From Liolophura sinensis (lineage: Eukaryota; Mollusca; Polyplacophora; Chitonida; Chitonidae), in assembly GCF_032854445.1 (NCBI RefSeq), contig NW_027017959.1, positions 310,001 to 374,000 on the forward strand: 64,000 nt of DNA. The letters are read 5' to 3'. The position numbers and the translations under genes are program-made. Every line of letters begins with the position of its first letter. Positions within the stretch are counted from its first letter, which is position 1. Below, piece by piece: positions 43,362-54,800 of the stretch. The notes under the pieces were generated by a model. That model searched no databases, was not told the origin of the DNA, and saw only the letters and a list, made by a program, of their open reading frames with translations.

Positions 43362-43762
43362 TACCGCTTAACTTGGGGCTAGGGGCCGTAAAGGTAGCCA
43401 TGCAAATTACATCAGCATGATGCCTTTATGAACAGTTGCAATTAAAGTGCGACTCAGATACTTGTTTAATTGTTATTTGACGTTTAACTCATTCATGGAC
43501 TACGAATTTGAACTTTGATATGGAATTCATGCCTGGAATATTCATTGTCTGCCCGGCATCATTGAAAACTGGTGACCGCTTCTCTCTTGTGTGTTGCCGG
43601 CTTTATTTCTGATTTGTATAATTTCTTACATACCTTTATCTTTGGGAGTTAGTGTTAAACGTTGTTTTGGAAATGGATCTTGCGATTATCGACTTGGAAC
43701 GCCCTTTACGGACTACGAATGGTATAGGAATGTCGGACTTGACGCTTATATTCAAATAATTC
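43362..43762 (+). repeat. Rep1 dispersed repeat, copy 7, long
   Basis: Begins CCGCTTAACTTGGGGCTAGG and ends GACTTGACGCTTATATTC. It lies inside the 3' region of LINE-A copy A4, replacing about 70 bp, so it is an insertion or rearrangement younger than A4. The most complete Rep1 unit seen. Confidence 0.75.
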
Positions 43763-44760
43763 ATGACAACATCGCCAGCGATGTTGTCAAATAAATCATA
43801 TATAGAGTTGACAGTGTAGAATCACTGCCGGACTTGGGCAAAGTCCACACAGTCAACCAAGATATGTTTGATACCATATCGGGCATCGCATCCAACGCAC
43901 TCGGGAGCACTGCTCCCATCTAGTATGAAATTTTGTGTTAGACGAGAATGCCTAACACGACACCTTGTTAAGACTACTTGGTCTCCTCGAGACTTTTCGA
44001 AAGTAGAATTATTGTAACCAATGACCGAATGGATAGCATGCAGTTTATTGTAGACTTGCAAGTTCCATTCATCCTGTCAAAGACAAAGAATACATTTAAG
44101 GATATTGGACTTCATGTCAGTATAAGGGATTTTTATCTTTAATATGGGTTTATTTAGGGGAGCTTTCGCCTCCCTCCCCCCCCCCTGGGGTTTCCGGGTG
44201 ATAAGAATAGGCAAGCTTGTCGTAAAAGTGGACTAACCTAGAGCTCTCCTGTGTGAGCCCGAGCGACCTGTTTGCCGTGGGTTGCGACCCGTGATCTACG
44301 AGGACGGGATCCTGGTGGTTGAGGGCGTGTTGGTCTTGCGAGATCCTCACGGCCAACACGGCACATTGGCCCTTATTTGGAGAGAGACGGGAGGTCGGAT
44401 GGGCCCGGTCCGATAAATCGGCTTGGTCATGCCTTGCCTCTGCGTGGTCCCAACATTTCTCCATGACACTATTCCGTAGAGAAAATGTCTGAAATTTCGT
44501 TTGCGTGACTACGATTGAGGTGGTGGCTCATGGGTCAATCGAGTGGTGTGTATTTAATGTGCCACCTTCTTCTTTGGGTAGGAGACAGAGGTGCTCGAGG
44601 TGGGGAATTGCGTGTGCATATTAAGGCCATCTATCTGAGTATACCTCATGTGGAGTCCTTGATGTGATTTCCTGCTGGGTATCCCCGGGTTCAGGCATCG
44701 CCCTTGTTGGCACTCCGTGGTGGGTGGGGGAGACGTGGGGTGAATTTTTATAGATCTACC

Positions 44761-46039
44761 ATGTCTTTATTAAACCTTTCCTCAAATGTTTCAAAAAAAC
44801 GAAAAAATGAAGTTTTGTTAGACACGAACGGTGGGTCCAATAATTGGTCCGCCTTTATTGCCCTGTATACAAAAAAAAAACAACACAAGACCTACATGCA
44901 AATTAGACCCCTTCTTGCTTAAAAAATGCATATAAGGACAAGTTAAACAAGTTAAAAAGCTTCGATCGGGCGATGTTCTGATCGAAGTCTTTCGTAAACA
45001 GCAGGCTCTCAATTTAATGTCCATAAATAAAATAGCTGATTTTTCTGTTTTTGTGTCTCCTCACACAACAATAAATTCTAGGCAGGGAGTGATCCGAGAT
45101 AGAGATCAGGACCTCGCCGACTTCACCGTGGAACAGATATGTTCTGAATTAAAATCGCAAGGAGTTGTTAAAGTCAAGCGATTTACAACAAAAAAAGTGA
45201 TAACATTATAAAACAACACTTATTTGCTGACTTCCATCTGTTTTTCAATCGATCTACAGTGTTCCAGTGGACCTGTACATACCTAATCCAACCAGGTGCT
45301 TTACATGTCAAAAATTTGGGCATGGCAAGGGCCAATGCAGAAATCAGTTGGTGTGCTTCAGATGTGCAGGAGAAGGCCATGAGGGCTTCGACTGCACTAA
45401 AACAATAAAATGTTTCAATTGTGTCGAAGCCCGTATGGCCTCCTCTAAGGACTGTTCTCTCTTTATTAAAGAGAAACAGATTTTTACATTAAAGGTGCAA
45501 AATAGCATTACTTACCTAGAAGCACGTCGCCTGATCTCTGCCCCGAGCATTCCCCTGAAAACTTCATTCGCCAATGTAGTCAAGAAAGTGTCCACATCTG
45601 TTGGCACTCAAACATCTATAACTTGGCCCATTGGTGATGGCAAACCTAAAACTATAACTGTACCACAATTAGTTAAACCTGTAAACCAAGCTATGACTTC
45701 TTCTTGTTCTACGCAGATAATTCAACCCGATACCGAACGAAAGAACCATAACAGTACATCTACTCCTGCTGATAAAAATAAATCTAAGGTGGGTCAGAAG
45801 GGCCTAATCAGCAAGATCGCAAACCTAGTGGACAGTCAGACCGCACATCTAAGACCACTAGGCATCCCATTCAAACTTACTATAAGTTTGGATCTTTGGA
45901 GGACGTTGATCCTTCACAACAATATGTGGATGTGATGGATATATCACCCGCACCAGGGAGATCTAACAGCCGATCTCAAAGGAAGGGTCGTCCTGGGTCC
46001 AAACATAAAGAAAAATCTCCTATTCGTCTACCTCCATAA
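44761..46039 (+). pseudogene. LINE-A A3 ORF1, CCHC gag-like protein (broken)
   Basis: The start is the ATG at 44761 (MSLLNLSSNVSKKRK). The frame stops at 44922 and coding resumes at 45017-45211 (VIRDRDQDLADFTVEQICSE) and 45267-45935. Three knuckles are seen: CFTCQKFGHGKGQC and CFRCAGEGHEGFDC are canonical CX2CX4HX4C; the third (CFNCVEARMASSKDC) has Arg where His is expected. A Ser/Thr/Lys-rich tail follows. At least three frameshifts or stops. Confidence 0.83.
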
Positions 46040-49000
46040 TGGCGATATATGACAAAATTACACAATGGAATTTTCGAGGCCTTACGTTTTATTGAAATAA
46101 CACAGCTTGTTCAATCATTAAATCCTATTCCCCTGTGTCTTCAGGAAACACACCTGAAGACATCTGTCAAAGATAAAATAACTGTTAAAAATTATTCACT
46201 TTATAGCACCTATTGTATTGAGGAAGAGCGAGCTGCTGGCGGCTCCTCGATATTAATCAATAACAATATTATTCACAGAACTGTTGTTCTGGACACAGAG
46301 CTTCAGGCTGTCATCGCTCGTGTTTCATTATGTGAAACAGTCACATTATGTTCGAAGTATATACCAAAAACAATTACCTAAACCGTTTATAATAATGGGC
46401 GATTTTAATTCCCATAAACGTAAATAATAAGGCCAAGATAGTAGAAGACTTCTTATCTAACGAAGAACTGTGTTATTTCAGTGATGGTTCTAATACCTAT
46501 TTACATCCGGGTAATGGGGCTTATTCTGCTATCGATCTCACTATTTCAGATCCATCACTACTCGTTGATTTTTCTTTGAAGGCGCATGACGATCTTTGTT
46601 GTAGTGACCATTTTCCTATAATCCTAGAACATATCACTTCTAATTCTTTAGAGCGTGTAGCTATGTGGAAATTCGATCAAGCAGAATGGATCACATTTGA
46701 GATGTTCTGTGAGGCTGATATCACTCCAGAGATGATTCTCTGTTAAAATTTAATGATCTTGTTATACGAGTTGCCGATAGAACTGTTTCTAAGACCTCGA
46801 CAAATACAAAATCCAAAAGTATACCATGGTATGATAAGGACTGTCGCAAAGCCATTAAAGATCGCAAAAAAGGCCGAGCGAAAGTTTAATATATGTCCCA
46901 ATAATAATAACTAAAACCAGGTTCGTATTTTTCGAGCTAAGGCTCGTGGCGGAACATTGTTTCGGGCATTACGTCAAAAACACCCATGCGTAAGGTATGG
47001 AACATGGTTCAGAAACTTAAGGGCAAAAATAATAAAGCAAAAGTCCAGCATTTAAAAGATGGAGATAATAAATTAACCTCTCCATCTGATATAGCCAATA
47101 AATTAGCTGACACAATTTCCAAGAAATCTTCTTCTGAGAATTATTCTAAAGAATTTCAACGTATTAAAAACCAGGAAAAAATTAAATTGCCCTTTTCTTC
47201 TACGAATTTAGAAGATTATAATCATCCTCTTAATATCGAGGAACTTCAAACTACATTAAGACAGGCCCACGATACTGCTTGTGGGCCTGATAACGTATAC
47301 TATAAGCTTCTGAGCCATTTACCACCTGAGCCACTGGAGACTCTCTTGGAGTTGCTTAATGATATTTGGATAACTGATAATTTTCCACCATCATGGAGGG
47401 AGGCGTGTATTCCCGGTCCCTAAACCGGGTAAGGATCACACTGATCCAAATAATTACCGTCCCATAGCTCTTACTAGCTGTGTCTGTAAGACTATGGAAC
47501 GGATGATAAATAATAGACTGCTTTGGTTTCTTGAAAGCAACAAGCTTTTATCTAATATTCAATGTGGTTTTCGTCAAGGTCGATCTAAGTTAGATTACCT
47601 TGTTCGATTTGAAACTTTTATTCGTGATGGCTTTGTTAATAATGAACATGTGGTGTCCATATTTTTCGACCTTGAAAAGGCCTACGACACCACATGGAAA
47701 TATGGTATTTTAAAAGGCTTCGCGGATATGTGTCTTAAAGGTCGATTACCAATATTTATATCCGAATTTTTATCTGATCGTCAGTTTAAGGTACGGGTTG
47801 GGTCCACGCTTTCTGACTCTTATAAACGGGAAATGGGTGTACCCCAGGGCAGAATTCTGTCACCAACTCAGTTTACCATAAAAGTAAATGGCGTGGCCGA
47901 AACATTAACATCGGGCACAGAGGGTTCTGTATATGTTGATAATTTCCTTATATGCTACCGAGCTAAGAATATGAACAGTATCGAACGTCAGGTGCAGCTT
48001 TGTCTCAATAAAATCGAGAAATGGGCAACTGAAAACGGTTTTAGATTTTCAACGTCTAAAACCGTCGGTATGCATTTTTGTAACAAACGGAAACTTCATC
48101 TTGATCCCGAGCTTAATTTTTGTGAACAGGTTAAAATTGTTGGAGAAACAAAATTTTTAGTTATAATATTTGATAGTAAGCCATCTTTTATACCTCATAT
48201 TAAAATGCTTAAAGCTAAATGTACAAAGGCACTCGATACAATCAAGGTCGTGTCTAGCACAGACTGGGGTGGTGACCGATCAGTTTTACTTAATTAATAT
48301 CGTTCCAACAAACCCTGCCTACGACTATGTTTTTTTTTTAAATCCATTATATGTAGACAAATATACTAAATGTCCTAACAATATCCCTTCGTTCGGTCTT
48401 CGTATACGGGACCATATTGTGGAAGCGTAAATATAATAAATCGAATATAAATCCTCTTATAATTCAGCAAGGTTTTGCTGAAACTGAAGCCAATCATATG
48501 GATTATAAATTTATATATACTGACGGGTCCAAGAATGAGGACAGGGTTGCAGCTGCGGCTGTCATGGAGCAGTGAGTCTCTTCCTTTCGTCTTCCATCGT
48601 CTTCTTCTGCCAAGATCAGAGCTATACTCCTATCCTTATTATATGTTTCTTCTGGGTTTTCCGAGAGGACAATGATATGCACAGACAGGGAGGCGAAAGC
48701 TGCCCTAAATAAACCCATATCAAAGATAAATATCCCTTATACTGACATGAAGTCCAATATCCTTAAATATATTCGTTGCCTTTGGCGGGGTGAATGGAAC
48801 ATGCAGGTCCATAAAATACTGCATGCTATTCATCCGGTCATTGGCTACAATAATTATACTTGCGAAAAGTCTCGTAGAGACCAAGTAGTCTTAACAAGGT
48901 GTCGTGTTGGATATTCCCGTCTAACGCACAATTTCATACTAGATGGGAGCAGTGCTCCCGAGTGCGTTGGATGCGATGCCCAATATAGCATCAAATATAT

Positions 49001-49136
49001 CTTGGTTGACTGTGTGGACTTTGCCCAAGTTCGGCACAGATTCTACACGGTCAACTCTATATATGATTTATTTGACATCTCTGGCGATGTTGTCATGAAT
49101 TATTTGAAGGTCATTGGCCTTTATCATAAGATATAA
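46039..49136 (+). pseudogene. LINE-A A3 ORF2, endonuclease-RT-RNase H (broken)
   Basis: The start is the ATG at 46039 (MAIYDKITQWNFRG, where related copies have QWNCRG). The endonuclease is open to 46381, then frameshifted (46385-46745). The linker and RT occupy 46986-47423 and 47494-48297, with FFDLEKAYDTTW and MGVPQGRILSP; the catalytic motif is YVDN at about 47933-47944, so a catalytic Asp is lost. At about 48680 the RNase H has an internal deletion joining the ICTD block directly to DREAKAALNKP, removing its active centre. The end, ISGDVVMNYLKVIGLYHKI, is at 49136. Intact in outline but inactive. Confidence 0.86.
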
Positions 49137-51944
49137 TTTATTAATATATAAATATTTATTGATAAAGTTATATATACATTTGTTGACATTGTTTTTAAAA
49201 GATGAGGGTTTTCAAGTTTTAACTGTTTTTGGTTATTCTAATCTGGTTTTAAACATGTCCAAACATTTCTTTCATTTTGATGTTCTCAACACCATATCGG
49301 AAACCTCAATCGCCTCATGTTTTCACCTTGCTCTCGCCACGATATGGCTGAAATATTGCGGATGTGGCGTTAAACCATAATCATTCATTCATTCGCCTCC
49401 CTATCTGCGAATGTGTTTCCATGGATACGAATATGACTTGGTATCCAGCAGAATATAATATCTTTACCTCTTCTAATTAGTTTCCTATGTATAGCTAAAA
49501 TGTGAAGGATCAAGGGATTTTTAAATTTATTATTGTGTATTGCCAATAGGCAAGACAACGAGTCAGTGCATATCACTGCCCTCTGGGCACATCCAGAAGA
49601 AACATATGATAAGGCCAGGAGTATACCTCTGGCCTCGACGAAGAATATTAATGAAGACGATAGAAGACGAAAGGAAGAGACTCACTGCTCCATGACAGCC
49701 GCAACCCTGTCCTCATCCTTCGACCCGTTAGTATATATAAATTTATAATCCATGTGATTAGCTTTAATTTCGGCAAAACCTTGTTGAATTATAATAGGAT
49801 TTATATTCGATTTGTTATATTTACGTAGATCAAATATTAGTTTAGGTTGTGGAAGAAGCCAAGGAGGAGATTCCAGAAAAGACACCGGAGCTATGTCCTC
49901 CAGCATCATGTGATCTTCCACAATATGGTCCCGTATGCAAAGATCGAACGAAGGGATCTTGTTAGGACATTTAGTATATTTGTCTACATATAATGGATTG
50001 AAAACACAGTCGTAGGCAGGGTTTGTGCTTTAAGCTTTGTAGCATATTGAAGGCTAATTTTTATACGTCGGTTATATAAAGAAGGCTCATTAGCCTTCAC
50101 TTTCTATTGGTGAGGTTCTAAAAGCACCAAGGTTGAGCCTCAAAGCTTTTTAAACAAATTGGATCCTTAGTCCAATATGGACCTCACCAGAGAACGATAT
50201 TAATTAAGTAAAACTGATCGGTCACCACCTCAGTCCGTGATAGACACGACCTTGATTATATCGATAGCCTTTGTACATTTAGCTTTAAGCATTTTAATAT
50301 GACGTATTAAAGATAACTTACTATCAACTATTATAACTAAAAATTTTGTTCCTCCAACAATTTTAACCTGTTCACCACAAAAATTAAGCTCGGGATCAAG
50401 ATGAAGTTTCCGTTTGTTACAAAAATGCATACCGACGGTTTTAGACGTTGAAAATCTAAAACCGTTTTCAGTTGCCCATCTCTTGATGTTAATGAGACAA
50501 AGCTGCACCTGACGTTCGATATTATTCATATTCTTAGCTCGGTAGCATATAAGGAAATTATCAACATATACAGAACCCTCTGTGCCCGATGTTAATGTTT
50601 TGGCTAGGCTGTTTATTTTTATGCTGAACAGAGATGGTGATAGAATGCTGCCCTGGGGTACACCCATTTCCTGTTCATACGAGTCAGAAAGCGTGGACCC
50701 CACCCGTACCTTAAACTGACGATCAGATAAAAATTGAGATATAAATATAGGTAATCGACCTTTAAAAACCATCACTTTTATAATACCATATTTCCATGAG
50801 GTGTCGTAGGCCTTTTCAAGGTCAAAAAAATATGGACACCACATGTTCATTATTAACAAAGTCATCACGAATAAAAGTTTCAAATCCAACAAGGTGATCT
50901 TTAGTACATTAAATATTAGATAAAAGCTTGTCGGTTTCAAGGAACCAAACAAGTCTATCATTAATCATCCGTTCCAAGTCTTACAGACACAGCTTGTAAG
51001 AGCTATGGGACGGTAATTATTTGGATCAGTATGATCCTTACCCGGTTTAGGGACCGGGATAATACACGCCTCCCTTCATGATGGTGGAAAATTACCAGTT
51101 ATCCACATTTCATTAAGCAAGTCCAAGAGAGTCTCCAGTGGTTTAGGTGGTAAATGGCTCAGAAGCTTATAATATACGTTATCAGGCCCACAAGCAGTAT
51201 CGTGGGCCTTTCTTAATGCAGTTTGAAGTTCCTCGATATCAAAAGGACGATTTTTAATCTTCTAAATTCGTAGAAGAAAAGGGCAATTTAATTTTTTCCT
51301 GGTTTTTAATACGTTGAAATTCTTTAGTATAATTCTCAGAAGAAGATTTCTTGGAAATTGTGTCAGCTAATTTATTGGCTATATCAGATGGAGAGATTAT
51401 TATATTATCTCCATCGTTTAAGTGCTGGACCTTTGCTTTATTATTTTTGCCCTTAAGTTTTTGAACCATGTTCCATACCTTACGCATGGGTGTTTTTGAC
51501 GTAATGCCCGAAACAAAGTTCAGCCAACAAGATCTTCTTTTGGACTTAAAAAATTGACGAGCTTTACCTCTAAAATTACAAATCTATTTTAAATGATTAT
51601 CCATAGGACAATGATTAAATCTTCATTCAGCCTTTTTTTGGTCTTTTATGCCTTTACGACAGTCATTGTCGTACCAGGGTTTACTCTTGGATTTTGGATT
51701 TGTCGAGGTCTAAAGGATAGTTTTGTCAGCCGCTTCTAAAACAACCTCATTAAATTTTAATATAGGATCATTGAGAGCCCCTGAGGTGATATCAGCCTCA
51801 CAAAACATCTCAAATGCGATCCAATCTGCTTTATCAAACTTCCACCTAGCTACAAGTCCTAAAGAATTAGAAGTGATATGCTCTAGGATAATAGGAAAAT
51901 GGCCACTACCACAAAGATCGTCATGCACCTTCCAAGAAAAATCA

Positions 51945-52211
51945 CGGGCCTCCGTGGCTCAGTCGGTTATCACGCTAGCGCAGCGTAATGACCCAGAGGC
52001 CTCTCACCAATGCGGTCGCTGTGAGTTCAAGACCAGATCATGCTGCCTTCCTCTCCGGCCGTACGTGGGAAGGTCTGCCAGCAACCTGCGGATGGTCGTG
52101 GGTTTCCCCCGGGTTCTGCCCGGTTTCCACCCACCATAATGCTGGCCGCCGTCGTATAAGTGAAATACTCTTGAGTACGGCGTAAAACACCAATCCCCCA
52201 AAAAAAAAAAA
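51945..52211 (+). mobile_element. SINE-1, complete, nested in LINE-A A4
   Basis: tRNA-like head (CCGTGGCTCAGTCGGTTATC), full body and an A-rich tail. The 14-bp target duplication TCCAAGAAAAATCA is at 51931-51944 and 52212-52225, in the endonuclease region of A4. Confidence 0.92.
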
Positions 52212-52912
52212 TCCAAGAAAAATCAAGGAGAAATGATGGATCCGTGATAGTGAGATCGATAGCAGAATAAGCGCCATTACCTTGACGTAAATAGGTATTA
52301 GAACCATCATTGAAATAACACAGTTCTTCGTTAGATAAGAAGTCTTCTACTATCTTGGCATTATCATTTATGTTGTTACTGCCCTATAGGGGGTTATGGG
52401 AATTAAAATCTTCCATAAGTATAAAAGGTTTTGGGCAACTGTTCTTTTAAATTATGTAACAGGAATGTTGACAAATGTTGGGGGGAATATACACTGAACA
52501 CAATGTGATTGTTTCAGACAATGAAACACGAACGGCCACAGCCTGAAGCTCCGTATCCAGAACAACAGGGCTGTGAATAATATTGTTATTGACGAAGATA
52601 GAAGAGCCGCCTGCAGCTCGCTCTTCTTCATTTGAGTAAGTACTGTATAATGAGTCATTTTTAAAAGTTGTCCTGTCTTTGTCAGATGTCTTCAAGTGAG
52701 TTTCTTGAAGATACGGGGCAATTGGATTTACTGGTTGAACAAGCTGTGTTATATTAATAAAATTTATCTGAAGACCTCGACAATTCCACTGTATAATTTT
52801 GTCTGAAGAAGACATTATGGAGGAAGGCATATGGGAGATTTTTCTTTATGTTTGGATTTAGGACGACTTTTTTTGGGAGATCGGCTGGAAGATCTCCCTG
52901 GTGCGGGAGATG

Positions 52913-52950
52913 TTAGGATTAGGGTTAGGGTTAGTTAGGGTTAGGGTTAC
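52913..52950 (+). repeat. Interstitial telomere-like (TTAGGG)n tract
   Basis: Five TTAGGG units, one in a variant form (TTAGGATTAGGG) and one shortened (TTAGTTAGGG). The tract lies exactly where the 5' end of LINE-A copy A4 stops and a minisatellite starts. Confidence 0.9.
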
Positions 52951-52964
52951 AAAGAGTCACGAGT

Positions 52965-53290
52965 TTAAACTCTTCCGCACCAAGTTTATAGATCTTCGCA
53001 CCCAGGTTTACACTCCTTCGCACCAGATTTACATCCATTGTAATTTTGGTGCGAAGATGTGTAAGCAAGGTACCAAGATTTGTAAAGTCGTACGGAGGTT
53101 TGTAAACTGGGTGCGGAGATGTGTAAAGGATGCTAGTATATGTAAACCTGGTGCTTAAGGGATTGCTCCTTGGCTCCAGGTTTACAATCTCTGTACCAAG
53201 GTTACAAGACTAGATATGACCCTAACCGCAGCGTGGCACCAACTTTACACATCTTTGCACAACTTTACACTCCTCCGCACCAAGTTTAGA
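52965..53290. repeat. Minisatellite with inverted halves (CGCACCAAGTTTACA units)
   Basis: Units of roughly 22-25 bp such as TTCGCACCAAGTTTATAGAT and CTTCGCACCAGATTTACATC occupy the left part (52975-53045). The middle (53047-53155) carries the reverse complement (GGTGCGAAGATGTGTAAGC; GTAAACTGGGTGCGGAG), and the right part (53160-53290) returns to the first orientation. The arms could form large hairpins. Confidence 0.75.
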
Positions 53291-53694
53291 AGACTGGATT
53301 TCTGCGGTTAGGGTGAGCAGGAATGCATGACATGCGCACATGCCAAACATCGGGGGTGTTCTGTAAAAATTAACGAATCTAACGCAAGAGATTCAAATCG
53401 GGAGTTATATTTTTTATTGCAGAATAACGTTGTCCGCGCTTAGATTGGTGTAGATACTAAGTCTGGCCTGGCTACCTTAAAAACTAAATGATGTACGATT
53501 TCTTCAATGTCTAGTAGCTGCTACGTCGAAGTCCTCGAATTAATTGCAAGGGAGACAACTCTGCAGCTGGTTGCTACCTTTATACTAACAAAAGTGGATA
53601 TAACTCGTCAAGTTCCCAAGGTGCAGGTTCTTAGCACAATTAGTGGTCTAATTAACTGTTAAATTTCAGCACGATCGGGCGATAATTAACGGAG
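53291..53694. other. Unassigned region
   Basis: No gene seen. The part at 53637-53694 (TAGTGGTCTAATTAACTGTTAAATTTCAGCAC) is repeated in diverged form near 54318-54375. Confidence 0.35.
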
Positions 53695-53965
53695 CACTTT
53701 ATTTGCGCTCAGGGACCTTGAATTTGCCACCAATAAACCATTAAAATAACTGCAATCAACCACACCATCTACCCCTATCACTTGTGCACCAAGGTCTTCA
53801 AGTTGCAAAAACAGAGGTATCCGTCCCAAGGCAGGATTCGATCCAGGCATGGCGCCACCTCTTGTACGTAATATCTACACATGTAGGGATGTATTTTTGC
53901 AACTTCATGCTTGTCATATACATAGATACATACATACATGCATACATAAATACACACATACATAC
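53695..53965 (+). repeat. Left arm of a long inverted repeat
   Basis: Matches 60460-60715 in reverse: GCGCTCAGGGA, ACACCATCTACCCCTATCAC, CTTGTGCACCA, TTGCAAAAACAGAGGTA, GGCGCCACCTCTT, and an ATAC-rich microsatellite at the inner end of both arms. Confidence 0.8.
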
Positions 53966-54800
53966 ATCCCCGATTCCCCAAAACGCGAGAGCATATGTCG
54001 CACATCAGCGACACATTACCCGACATTCCCACACCACAAGTCGCACATCGGCCACACATTCCCGACTGCCAAAATACACTACTCCCACACTAGTCACAAA
54101 TTCCCACCATAGTCACCTTTCAACACCCACACTTGCATTATAATCACCTTTCGGTCACAAATCTGACACTTTCCCGTATTCTGCATAGGCGAAAAGGGAT
54201 TGGCAGTTCCACACATTCCCCACATTTCCAGATTCCCGACATACTCACCTTCTAACACACCGTACTCATCATCTGCTCATTTCAGTTCCATAGCACTCCG
54301 TAGGTATCTAGCAGAATTAGTTGTCTACTCACTTGTTAAATTTCAGCACCATTGTACAGTAATTAACGGGATACGGAAGTCAACACGACACCACCCACCT
54401 TTATCCACCCCTGAATATATAGCACTAAATTAGCCGATACTCACCTTCAACTCATTGCAATTCCACCAAACTCACTCAGCTGGTAGAAGCATTCCTTTGG
54501 CACTCACCTGTCAAAATTCAACCAGTTCCATGAGTAACTGAGGCCCTAATCACCGTTCAATCACTCGCCGTCATTCGGCCTATCTCTTAACACAGGATGG
54601 GAGACAACTGTGTTACAGTCGAGGTTATTACAAACTTTAAAAAATCATATAAAATCGTCCTTTTCACTGACGATCTTCATCTTTGGCTATGTGATGGCCT
54701 GAACACTTGGCAGCTGTTCCACGGCATTTTCGCTGATCTTAGAACTATGACCAACTTTTTGGACACCCCATTCCGAATGCACCGCTTAAAGAGAAAAGTA
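53966..54800. other. Unassigned AC- and CATTCCC-rich stretch
   Basis: ATAC microsatellite debris followed by repeated short words such as CACATTCCC, ACTCACC and CCACAC (53975-54560), suggesting an old degraded minisatellite. The frame at 54597-54866 has no recognisable similarity and is probably chance. Confidence 0.4.

Larger units (their letters stand above)
44176..49391 (+). mobile_element. LINE-A copy A3, full length, inserted in A4
   Basis: 5' UTR (44176-44760), ORF1, ORF2, 3' UTR and an (ATTC)n tail ending at about 49391. The 11-bp target duplication TTCGCCTCCCT is at 44165-44175 and 49392-49402, within the RNase H region of copy A4. This gives a clear element boundary of about 5.2 kb for the family. 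A C-run at about 44175-44185 marks the 5' start. Confidence 0.9.
43117..52912 (-). mobile_element. LINE-A copy A4, minus strand, split by three insertions
   Basis: Pieces, in plus-strand order: 3' UTR 43117-43361 with an (ATTC)n tail, then Rep1, then ORF2 end 43763-44175, then the whole of copy A3, then ORF2 from RNase H to endonuclease 49392-51944, then SINE-1, then 52212-52912 with the ORF2 start (ATG near 52815, QWNCRGL). The pieces are collinear when the insertions are removed in thought. The RT motif here reads YVDN instead of YVDD, and there are many stops. The 5' end stops at a telomere-like tract at about 52913. Confidence 0.85.
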
